Shown here one piece after another: positions 10,501 through 17,684 of a stretch of DNA of 64,000 nt (its first letter is position 1; each line of letters starts with the position of its first letter). Position numbers and translations under genes: made by a program. The notes under the pieces were generated by a model. The model had not been told where the DNA came from. It saw only the letters and a program-made list of their open reading frames with translations, and searched no databases. The stretch is from positions 62,001 to 126,000 of the forward strand of contig NW_015961961.1 of NCBI RefSeq assembly GCF_000497045.1, in the 5' to 3' direction. This DNA is from Kalmanozyma brasiliensis GHG001. Its lineage: Eukaryota; Basidiomycota; Ustilaginomycetes; Ustilaginales.

Positions 10501-12633
10501 GTCGTCCTGGCCGGTCCCGAGTGGCTGCTCGTCGTTGGTTGCTGAGTCGTTCGTTGAGCTCGAGGGTTGATCCGCATCGATGCTGATATCTGGAGCCTGC
10601 GGCGAAGAAGCACCAGCGTCTTGACGATTGTCGCCGGTGTCGACGTGTGAATACTCGCCCATAGCCTCGGGAGCAGTCGCAGTTGCAATTGCACTGTCGC
10701 TCGACGCATCAGCAGGCTCGTCTCCGGTGTGCTCGTCTGCTAGCTCGTCTTCCTCCTCCACCATCTCGTCTGGCTCACCAACTTGATCAGGCTGCCTCTG
10801 CTCTTGCTCGTCAGCATCGTTGCCCTCCTCCTCGCCTTCACTCTCCTCTTCTATCACGGGATGAGAAGGTTGCTCCGGCTCGGGCTGCTCCTCTGTTGTT
10901 GCCGTCGAGTCTGTGACAGCCGGTGCCCCTCTTTCGGGATCCTCTGGCTCAGTCTGGGGAGGCTCAACCGCATCCTGGTGTCGATCTGCATTCGAAGCCT
11001 CGCTTGGCTCGTCGAGCGGAGTCTCGTATGCTTGTTCTGAATCTGCCGAGTCCACCGTGGTCTTGAGACCGACTCCAACCGTTTCGTCGGTACCGACAAG
11101 TGCGGCGTCCGAGTCTGCCCGTGATGTATCCTTCAAGAAGCCGCTTGAAGTTGTAGCTCCTGCCTCCTGACTCTGATTGACACCATGGCGCGAGGCAGAA
11201 GACTGTTGAGGCTCGCCAAGATCAGCGATGTGTTGCGGAGCCTCCACGCGCTTGGGTGCATCGGCCGAGGGGCCAGCATTCATGGGCGCTGCCGATGTTG
11301 CGCTTTTCGAAGGAGAAGATGCTGACTCGAGCGTCCGAAGCTTGTTCTGCCCAGCGTTGCTTCTCTCGGTGCTGTCATCTCCTTTGGTGTGCTTGTACCA
11401 TGCGGAATTGACCGCGTTCAGGTGCCTTTGCAGAATCTTCGGAAGCTTCTTCCTGGCGAGTATGATATCGCGAGACTGCAGTCGTGGACCCAGGCTCGCA
11501 ATTTTGCGACGAAACTCTTCGATAGCTCCCAGGTCTGCGTCCTCGTCGGTCAAAGTAGTCGTGAATTCTCGTGTTACAGCGATGATCTGATCCGCGAACG
11601 TCGTTCCTCGCTTGAAGGCGTCCTGAGCGCTCTGGATCCGCTCGAGCTCCCTCTCTTTCGACTCGGTGGAACTGGCACTTGACATCTCACTTGATGCACG
11701 GGAATTCCTCGAATTTGAAGATGCCTGGCTTGCCGGATGAGCTGCAGCGGCACTCTGATCTTGGCCTGTGAGAGAGGGCGAGGATGGGACCGCCGGCGAT
11801 GGTCGACCTGAAGCAGTGCCTCGACTTTGAGAACGGCGCAACCGGACAGGCTGCGTTGGCTGAGATGCTTTAAGCGCCCGAACAGGAGACGGCGACGCTT
11901 TGATGGCTGGCGCATTGTCAACGTGCTCACCACTGCCGGATCCGAAGGCGGGACCCTTGCCGCCAACGATCTCGAAGTCATCGTCCGAGTCGTCATCTGG
12001 AGTCGGTGGCCGAGCGGCTTGTCGACGGGACGCTCGTGTTCGTTTGGTGGGACTCGGCTGAGAAGCAGGCGACTGAGCCTTGCGTTTTGCAGTGCTAGAC
12101 GAGGCTTCTCGCGATGAGCGATCTCGAGATAAGGCGGGTGCTGTCGATGGTGGGAGCTGTGCGTTGGTTGCCTTGCTCCGATCAGGAGCAGCCGGCTGAT
12201 TCGCTCTGCTCACTGGTTGCGAGGAGAGCGGCGCGGAGGCTGTGTTCGACGTGCTGATGCTGGAGGTTGCAGCCTTCTGATGATGCTTGGAGGATGAGGA
12301 TGAACGGTGAGAGACTGACTCACTTCCGCCTCCTCCATACAGATTTTCCCAACCTCTTACCTGATAAGGCTCATACTCTTTGCGCTTCCGACGAGCAGCT
12401 TTGCGCGCAGCAGACCTGTCTTTAGCGGCCTGATCATCCTTGCGCTCGGTGGCCAGAGCGCGCTCCAGTCGAGAAGACGATGGCTGCGACGATGAGATAG
12501 GCGTGCTATTGGAAGGGGGTGAGGTGCCGAGAAAGAGGCCATCGCTGCGAGCCGGGCGGCGAGAAAATCCTGCTCCATTCGTACCGCCAGGAGCTCTTGA
12601 GCCTGATGGCTGCGATGAAGATGTTTGCGGCAT
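7546..12633 (-). CDS. Very large, mostly disordered Gln/Ser/Glu-rich protein of unknown function
   Basis: 1695 residues in a single exon. Residues 1-110 are Ser-rich with a basic helix (AARKAARRKRKEYEPYQVRGWENLYGG, in parts). About 310-420 is a predicted helical segment (ELERIQSAQDAFKRG, FTTTLTDEDADLGAIEEF). About 430-1120 is acidic, Glu/Ala/Gln-rich and probably unstructured, with a short near-repeat of 'GAHSAAEDP / GAHSAAGDP'. About 1130-1290 looks folded (RPKRTIEDGMRSLLGGL; LVQHWQDPAKMIPW; HMHISMHELMDKV). A Gln-rich coiled coil follows, and the last ~200 residues form another helical domain (TESIFADLAADCLSFAEHV; a short histone-fold-like region cannot be ruled out). The composition suggests a nuclear protein, but I recognise no family. 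Confidence 0.75.
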   Translation of the reverse strand: MPQTSSSQPSGSRAPGGTNGAGFSRRPARSDGLFLGTSPPSNSTPISSSQPSSSRLERALATERKDDQAAKDRSAARKAARRKRKEYEPYQVRGWENLYGGGGSESVSHRSSSSSKHHQKAATSSISTSNTASAPLSSQPVSRANQPAAPDRSKATNAQLPPSTAPALSRDRSSREASSSTAKRKAQSPASQPSPTKRTRASRRQAARPPTPDDDSDDDFEIVGGKGPAFGSGSGEHVDNAPAIKASPSPVRALKASQPTQPVRLRRSQSRGTASGRPSPAVPSSPSLTGQDQSAAAAHPASQASSNSRNSRASSEMSSASSTESKERELERIQSAQDAFKRGTTFADQIIAVTREFTTTLTDEDADLGAIEEFRRKIASLGPRLQSRDIILARKKLPKILQRHLNAVNSAWYKHTKGDDSTERSNAGQNKLRTLESASSPSKSATSAAPMNAGPSADAPKRVEAPQHIADLGEPQQSSASRHGVNQSQEAGATTSSGFLKDTSRADSDAALVGTDETVGVGLKTTVDSADSEQAYETPLDEPSEASNADRHQDAVEPPQTEPEDPERGAPAVTDSTATTEEQPEPEQPSHPVIEEESEGEEEGNDADEQEQRQPDQVGEPDEMVEEEDELADEHTGDEPADASSDSAIATATAPEAMGEYSHVDTGDNRQDAGASSPQAPDISIDADQPSSSTNDSATNDEQPLGTGQDDPSASASGNVSDHAAQPVLADAANSKAVVTDEEEAANADAAGPAEAQPSEETEGTRTIAQQDGAQVELQMEPLADSHNMPQVEQQDDRPDHHREAQPTEQKEQDHIDASEPPQGDAPANEQVIEGTGDMAAVDPEPAVAESFDESFTGGVNTPIDASTEQVATAVEAVEQALAAASETFSPEAVDASISVQGAHSAAEDPMKGAHSAAGDPAQGAKDGAAPAGDNVPAEAAAANPAPEIVTDATSSPSPSSQAAEDDAVPQVAATLADEERPNASVEEGGVPALLENGVSEQAASTATAGPVAELHDTDMPAHDDVTSMPKETQAPPLPDFAAARVDPPPVTTEETSHAEEPTTTAAPAAAESQVNAPPAAEPERRQGREISQTASDSTPTSRPKRTIEDGMRSLLGGLAGVTGRSSSYKTIQKLKPLRAGFSTPETVSDLVQHWQDPAKMIPWTCLQELGPAIFHKNAHRHMHISMHELMDKVSSTRSVTHLLEKLPERVMTRALMEFPRVPHMLHCWNEEKNKYYASRGMPQPTDTKPEFRFADRGEESGVARGTRASAPPSSIDSPMQLEVADRKPVPIAAPPMTPSYSAAGSASQHPSNLTNPAMGARAQMPQMLQVAQPQMLTEIGSSLLAAHLAQNQQRAQASVVDVQRAREHAIETQRAHLAAAAAAAQARRAAQQPTIRQAFQQQTSQTRAGPEQLHQMQQAQLLQAQQAQQMAHIQAAQHHQQALQHQQTQQLHQLSATRQAAMVKTGTESIFADLAADCLSFAEHVIGSRGSSEVNLQRHFSEADVLHVVGFVVNTYRRECEEQAAAGHDASKARERLEVISRVRNAAVETMALTHTLCKIKMCLNEAVFATLRRTGAASTAGWLELLRTSERWKGVRDTLLVESPGWGMLNGKEVEMMLQRQVEVVNKRLEEMLERLVGVDEMVGVVQGTGEEREAHEGMRKECEQIGLICCKHVVGILVGEPEQSSAATAARG

Positions 12634-13425
12634 GACAACGCGATTGTTCAGCGTGTATGCGCTGGTATCGCCAAGTCAAGCGGCTCGAAGAGGGAGCGAG
12701 TCAAAGCATGACGATGGCCTGAACGCCTGAGAATGCTTTGAAAGAACAGCCGAGCGTATCTGCTTTGATCTGCGCTTGTCTTGAGCTGGTCGTGTGAGCG
12801 GGGTCGTCGAAGCTGCTGAGGAGCCAAAGACAAAGGTCGATGAGGTCCATGACAGCTTGTCAGTCCATGAGGAGCGTGGGATGAATTCAGGGTCTCGGCA
12901 GTTTTTGGTGTTGGATTCGCAGCAGAACAAGCAGCAGCATCCTTCGCGTTTTGGCTGGCTGAAAGGGTGGAGGCGAAAAGTGGTAGACTGTTAGGTTTGT
13001 GTTTGTCCCTCTCTGCGCAGAACGGCACAGGTCACAGCGAGTCGTTCGAGGCTTGCGCTTCTTCTTCGTCTTCTCGAAAATCAGTGACAGCGAGCGGCGA
13101 CTTCGGCTTTGCTTCCGAAGAAGCTTTCTTCAAAAGGCGAAAAAGTCGGCCATTCCGTGCCTCGATGTGGCTTGACAGCAGCCACACACAATCCTCTGTG
13201 CGCCGTTGCACCTCCACCCTCCCTGTCCTTCTTCCTTTCTCGTTCACCTCGATCACAGAGAAACCCACCCACCCATCGCTATCACCCGCTCTCCCGACTG
13301 AAGCGTTCCCACCCTCACAGCACGGACTCTGCAGCTTTCCCACGCTGATTGATGCAAGTGCATTGAAGTCAGCTCTGGCAGGATTCCCACGTACCCTCTC
13401 CTTTCTCATCACAATCACAGCCACC
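12634..13425. promoter_or_regulatory. Divergent intergenic region before the large unknown gene and PPT1
   Basis: 792 bp between divergent starts. The PPT1 frame is open through part of it, but the sequence just before the chosen ATG is pyrimidine-rich leader-like (CTCTCCTTTCTCATCAC). No other gene is seen. Confidence 0.45.
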
Positions 13426-15183
13426 ATGTCCGGCTCAACAGCACAGGGCGAGTCCTCCTCGTCGAGCGGCTCGACTGCGCCCTCGTCTCCCATCGCAACC
13501 TCCGTCTCGTCCATGGACACCGAAGTGACTCACCTCGACCAAGCCTCGGCGACCTCTGCCGACGTCCCACCCTCGCCCAGCAAGGAGGACATTGCGCTGC
13601 CCGTGGAGGAGAAGCAGGCCAAGGCGAAACAGCTCAAGGATGAAGGCAACAAGCTCTTCTTGGCGGGTCAGTACGATGCGGCAAAGCACCAGTACGGTCT
13701 CGCCATCGCTCTCGACCCTTCCGTGCCCGCCTTCTACAGCAACCGAGCAGCGTGCGAGTTGAGACTAGAGCAGCACGGTCTGGCGATAGAGGATGCCACC
13801 AAAGCCATTCAGCTCGACTCCAAGTTCTCCAAAGCCTACTTCCGCAGAGCGAGCGCACATCTCAGCATCCTCGATCCCAAGGCAGCATTGCCAGATCTCC
13901 GCACAGTCGCCCAGCTCGAACCCAAGAATGCTTCGGTCAAGGCTCAGCTCGAAGCCACCGTCAAGCTGATCCGTCGACTCGACTTTGAAAAGGCTATCAA
14001 GGTCTCGGAAGGTGTCAAGGCAGCAGAGACCGTCGAAAATAACCTCAAGGAAGGATCTGGAGGCACTGTTGTTTCCGACTCATATACGGGACCGCGCATC
14101 GCAGATGGTGACGACGCCGACACAGCCCACCTCGGCAAGATCGACCAGAAGTTCATCGACGACATGGTGGAGCATTTCAAGAACGGAGGCAAGCTGCACA
14201 ACCGCTACTCGTGGCAGATCATCCTCGGCGCTTTCCGAGCGATGCAGCAGGAGCCCTCGCTGGTGGACTACCAGGTCCCCGAAGGTACTACGGTCGATGT
14301 CATTGGCGACACCCACGGCCAGTTCTTCGACTTCATTCACTTGCTCAACAAGACAGGCAAGCCTAGCGACAAGCACGCGCTCCTGTTCAACGGTGACTTT
14401 GTCGACCGAGGCTCCTGGTCGGTCGAGATTGCTCTCACCATCTTTGCGTACAAGTGGCTCTACCCAAAGACGACGCTTATCAACCGTGGCAACCACGAGA
14501 CATCCGAGATGAACAAGGTGTATGGCTTCGAAGGCGAATGCAAGGCCAAATTCGGCGGCGATCTTACCTTCAAGCTCTTCACGCAGGTTTTCATCGCTCT
14601 GCCGCTCGCAACACTGCTCACTGCCAGCAAGCCCCCTCTCACTGGCAGCGATCTGCCTGACTCCTTCTCCATCGCACAGCGGGAGCCCATCGTGGAGAAA
14701 GACACCGGTTTCAAGCGCTTCTTTGTCGTTCACGGTGGTCTGTTCTCAAAGGATGGCGTCACACTCGATGACATCCGCGCCATCGATCGATTCAAGATCG
14801 GCCAGCCCGGTCAAGCTGGTCTCATGATGGAGCTGCTCTGGAGCGACCCTCAGACGGCACCCGGACGCGGTCCTTCGAAGCGTGGTGTCGGTCTTGGTTT
14901 TGGGCCCGACATCACCAAAGCATGGTGCCAGCTCAATGGCGTCACTGCGGTACTGCGAAGTCACGAGGTCCGTATGGGCGGATACGAGGAGGAGCACGAG
15001 GGTCGATGCTGCACCATCTTTTCGGCGCCCAACTACTGTGACTCGACGGGCAACTTGGGTGCCTTCGCTCGCATCGACGATCAGGGCAGCATCGGCTGGA
15101 CCGTATTCGAGGCCCAGCCTCACCCCAACATCAAGCCCATGGCCTACGTTGGCAATGCTATGAACGGTATGCTCGGTGGATGA
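13426..15183 (+). CDS. PPT1: Serine/threonine phosphatase 5 (PP5/Ppt1) with TPR domain
   Basis: 585 residues from ATG 13426 (MSGSTAQGESSSS, context CCACCATG). Order: Ser/Thr-rich head (1-60), three TPR repeats (about 64-175; AKQLKDEGNKLFLAGQYDAAK, AFYSNRAACELRLEQ, KAYFRRASAHL), linker, then a PPP catalytic domain with GDTHGQ (~294), GDFVDRGSW (~323), GNHE (~355), HGG (~436) and RSHE (~511), all metal and phosphate ligands being intact. The TPR domain binds the Hsp90 C-terminus and relieves autoinhibition; substrates include Hsp90 and Cdc37. About 30 residues more than usual lie between the LPLA motif and the HGG motif (SKPPLTGSDLPDSFS and flanks). Fungal PP5 is usually about 500-520 residues. 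Confidence 0.95.
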   Translation: MSGSTAQGESSSSSGSTAPSSPIATSVSSMDTEVTHLDQASATSADVPPSPSKEDIALPVEEKQAKAKQLKDEGNKLFLAGQYDAAKHQYGLAIALDPSVPAFYSNRAACELRLEQHGLAIEDATKAIQLDSKFSKAYFRRASAHLSILDPKAALPDLRTVAQLEPKNASVKAQLEATVKLIRRLDFEKAIKVSEGVKAAETVENNLKEGSGGTVVSDSYTGPRIADGDDADTAHLGKIDQKFIDDMVEHFKNGGKLHNRYSWQIILGAFRAMQQEPSLVDYQVPEGTTVDVIGDTHGQFFDFIHLLNKTGKPSDKHALLFNGDFVDRGSWSVEIALTIFAYKWLYPKTTLINRGNHETSEMNKVYGFEGECKAKFGGDLTFKLFTQVFIALPLATLLTASKPPLTGSDLPDSFSIAQREPIVEKDTGFKRFFVVHGGLFSKDGVTLDDIRAIDRFKIGQPGQAGLMMELLWSDPQTAPGRGPSKRGVGLGFGPDITKAWCQLNGVTAVLRSHEVRMGGYEEEHEGRCCTIFSAPNYCDSTGNLGAFARIDDQGSIGWTVFEAQPHPNIKPMAYVGNAMNGMLGG

Positions 15184-15371
15184 GCAAAAGCACTAGATAC
15201 TTCGACTTTCTTCCCATTCGCGCCCCGACAAGCATTCAACCATTTCATTTTTTAACACGGCATCAAAGGATCTACCACTGTCTCGTAGTCATGATCTCAG
15301 CACAAGAAGTTCCATCGCAATGTAGTCTATTGGCTTCGCTTCCAGTGTCTATGCATCCCAACGGCAGCTCG

Positions 15372-16229
15372 TCACTTTTGATCATCAAACGGCGGCAGGC
15401 CCCAGTCTGAAGGGTCGAACTCGAGCAACGAGTTGATGGTTTGTGAAGCGCCCAGCTCCTCGCTCGGGTACAGAGCTCTCAATTCCGGATCAGGGACCCA
15501 CACGACGTGCATGCCCGCTGCCTTTGCCGCCTGAACACCGGGCTTCGCATCCTCGAACACCAAAATGCTCGCTTCGCCGCCCTTGAGGTGGTGTGCCTCG
15601 TCGAAGTGGTGGCCCATCTCTCGTAGACTTTCCGTCCACTGGGCACCGAGCTTCTGCTTTGTCGCCTCGTCATTGGGGTGATTGCTGAGAAGTCCTTCCC
15701 GTGCCGCGAGCAGGAAGATGTCCGGATGCGGCTTGCCACGCGTCAGCCTCGGGTCGTCACCACAAATGACGCGGTCTGCGAAAGGGCCGAAGAGGTCAGG
15801 GTGAGATGCAGTCTTGATGTCGTAGTTCCTGCGCTTGCTTCCCGTGGCGACGCAGATAGGGACGTTGTGTTTGTGAAGGTGCTGAACCAGTCGTGCTGCA
15901 CCCTGCATTTGAGGGACTTGCTCGAACGCTTTCAGAAGGACTTCGTTGCGGTCCTTGAGGAAGTTGTCGATGTCAAACGGGCAGTCGGGTCCATAGGCCT
16001 CGCCTTCCTTCGTGGGTGGCCAGAGGGACGAGAGCAGCGTCAAGGTCGCCTCACGCTCAGGCTTGCCCATGAGATTCGCCTTGATCTCCCACGTCTGCTG
16101 CTTGCCATACGGCTTGAGGATGTCGTTGACCACGGTGGTGTAGATTCCCTCCGAGTCGATCAAGAGACCGTCCATGTCGAACAGGACGGCCTTGATGTGC
16201 GCAATCGGCTCCTTTGTTGTGGCTGTCAT
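15372..16229 (-). CDS. HAD-superfamily phosphatase, pseudouridine-5'-phosphatase/HDHD1-like
   Basis: 285 residues. Motif I is LFDMDGLLIDSE (about 16-27), with the nucleophile and acid/base Asp pair DxD. A helical cap follows. Motif II is in CVATGSKRRN and the motif III/IV region is in GKPHPDIFLLAA plus VFEDAKPGVQAAKAAGM. This set fits subfamily I HAD phosphatases acting on small phosphorylated metabolites; the DMDGLLIDSE start and the spacing resemble HDHD1 (pseudouridine monophosphatase) and yeast YKL033W-A. Substrate is inferred only. It ends convergent with PPT1 (188 bp between stops) and is divergent from the MAT2B-like gene. Confidence 0.87.
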   Translation of the reverse strand: MTATTKEPIAHIKAVLFDMDGLLIDSEGIYTTVVNDILKPYGKQQTWEIKANLMGKPEREATLTLLSSLWPPTKEGEAYGPDCPFDIDNFLKDRNEVLLKAFEQVPQMQGAARLVQHLHKHNVPICVATGSKRRNYDIKTASHPDLFGPFADRVICGDDPRLTRGKPHPDIFLLAAREGLLSNHPNDEATKQKLGAQWTESLREMGHHFDEAHHLKGGEASILVFEDAKPGVQAAKAAGMHVVWVPDPELRALYPSEELGASQTINSLLEFDPSDWGLPPFDDQK

Positions 16230-16595
16230 GTTTGCTGCTCTATCAGAGGCAATGCGATGCTTCGCTTCGAGACCCGTCTATATGATGGTGTTAGGATGAG
16301 GGCATGGTCGAGTCAGTCCTTCTTCTCGGCGGCAAGCCTGCGTCGGGCAATTCTGCGGCCAAAAGCGACCGCTTCCATAGAATCTGACACTCGAGCGCCG
16401 AAAATTCGGATGCGTGTTGCTCTTGTTCGGCTGCGTGCACGGATGATGTCGAGCTGCACCCTTGAATCCCTCTTGCAAACACACTCTTCCTCCATCTCCA
16501 TCATCGCATCCGCCCGCCGGCGATACCCTCTTCCGCTCGCAGCCACCTTCGATCTTTGTAGCTCGATCGAAAGCACCGCGTCGAGAGCGACGATC
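16230..16595. promoter_or_regulatory. Divergent intergenic region, HAD phosphatase / MAT2B-like
   Basis: 366 bp between divergent starts. No clear TATA box or other element seen; the open frames here are leader sequence. Confidence 0.4.
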
Positions 16596-17552
16596 ATGAA
16601 GGTGCTCATCACCGGTGCATCCGGTCTGCTGGGTCGGGCAGTTCATCAACAATGTATCGACAAAGGTTACGACATCAGGGCGCTTGCATTCACCCGTTCC
16701 GACCCCGAAAAGCAGCTCGTCAAGCTCGATCTGACGGATGTCACTGCAGTTGAGTCGTGCCTGAGCGACTTCGAGCCGGACGTCATCGTCCACACTGCAG
16801 CTGAACGACGCCCAGACGTCGTCGAGAACGATCCAGCTGCTTCTCAGGCCATCAACGTCGACGCGCCAGCCAGCATCGCTACCATTGCATCAATGCTCGA
16901 CAAGGTGCCACTGCTCATCAACATATCCACTGATTACGTCTTCGATGGGTCCAAGCCACCATACAAAGTCGAAGATGCTCCGAATCCGTTGAATGCGTAT
17001 GGCGTCAGCAAGCTCCAGGGCGAGCGCGCCGTGGCAGAGCATGCCAAGCCAGGGCATTTCACCAATCTTCGTGTGCCTGTGCTATATGGCAGGACCATCA
17101 CCAACGACGAGTCCGCTGTCAACGTGCTTCTCAACGCCATTCAGCCACCAGCCGGCTCGACCAACCCCAAAAAGTGCGACGCCTACGCAGTCAGATACCC
17201 CACCAACGTCGCCGATGTCGCCAAAGCCATCCTGAAGCTTGCCGAAGTATACGCCGAAACACGCAATGCAGCTCCGCCGACAACACACTTCAGCGCAAAG
17301 GAGGCCATGACCAAGTACGACATGTGTATGGTGCTCAGCCGTGTCGCTAACGCAGTCGGCTTCGAGACACGCACCGACCTGCTCGATCCGGAGTACGAAG
17401 TCGACCCCATGGCTGCTACCGCCCGACCGAGACACTGCAAGCTCGATACGTCGGTGCTGGAAGAGTACGGCGTGCCCATCGAGTATACGTCGTTCGAGGA
17501 CTGGTGGCGACCCTATCTTGCCGAGGTACGTACGCAGAAGATCACTCTTTGA
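16596..17552 (+). CDS. MAT2B-like / RmlD-type NAD(P)-binding protein
   Basis: 318 residues from ATG 16596. A Rossmann fold starts immediately with MKVLITGASGLLGRAV (GxxGxxG nucleotide-binding loop). An extended-SDR set follows: LVKLDLTD, DVIVHTAAERRPDVV, LINISTDYVFDG (the TDYVFDG motif of dTDP-4-dehydrorhamnose reductases and MAT2B), and YGVSKLQGE carrying the catalytic YxxxK. The TAAERRPDVVE stretch favours the methionine adenosyltransferase regulatory (beta) subunit family over a true RmlD enzyme. The C-terminus as an unspliced frame is WWRPYLAEVRTQKITL. The GAG codon at 17523-17525 is followed by GTACGT, a strong splice donor; see the intron entry for a possible joining to the next coding segment. 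Confidence 0.85.
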   Translation: MKVLITGASGLLGRAVHQQCIDKGYDIRALAFTRSDPEKQLVKLDLTDVTAVESCLSDFEPDVIVHTAAERRPDVVENDPAASQAINVDAPASIATIASMLDKVPLLINISTDYVFDGSKPPYKVEDAPNPLNAYGVSKLQGERAVAEHAKPGHFTNLRVPVLYGRTITNDESAVNVLLNAIQPPAGSTNPKKCDAYAVRYPTNVADVAKAILKLAEVYAETRNAAPPTTHFSAKEAMTKYDMCMVLSRVANAVGFETRTDLLDPEYEVDPMAATARPRHCKLDTSVLEEYGVPIEYTSFEDWWRPYLAEVRTQKITL

Positions 17553-17684
17553 CTCGCAGAACGTGTGCTGTGACGTCCATGTGTATGACGCAAAGCATCA
17601 TGAAATCTCAAACTTGCTTTTGACCACCGGCTGACATTTGTGTTTCATCTCTATGACTATCGTTCTCTGATCTCGTCTCTACAG
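17526..17684 (+). other. Probable 159-nt intron joining the MAT2B-like frame to VPS5
   Basis: The donor GTACGT at 17526 lies exactly between codons (phase 0) of the MAT2B-like frame. The acceptor CTCTACAG ends at 17684, preceded by a branch-site-like CTGAT at 17667-17671, and the next base opens the VPS5 frame also in phase 0 (LHQAKVEEDARL). The VPS5 frame has no ATG between its upstream stop and 17749, yet its Glu/Ala coiled-coil composition is continuous back to exactly 17685. This is a prediction from splice signals and phase only. Confidence 0.6.

Noticed and set aside
12967..13425. N-terminal extension of PP5
   Set aside because: Leader-like pyrimidine-rich composition and a well-placed Kozak ATG at 13426 favour the shorter protein.
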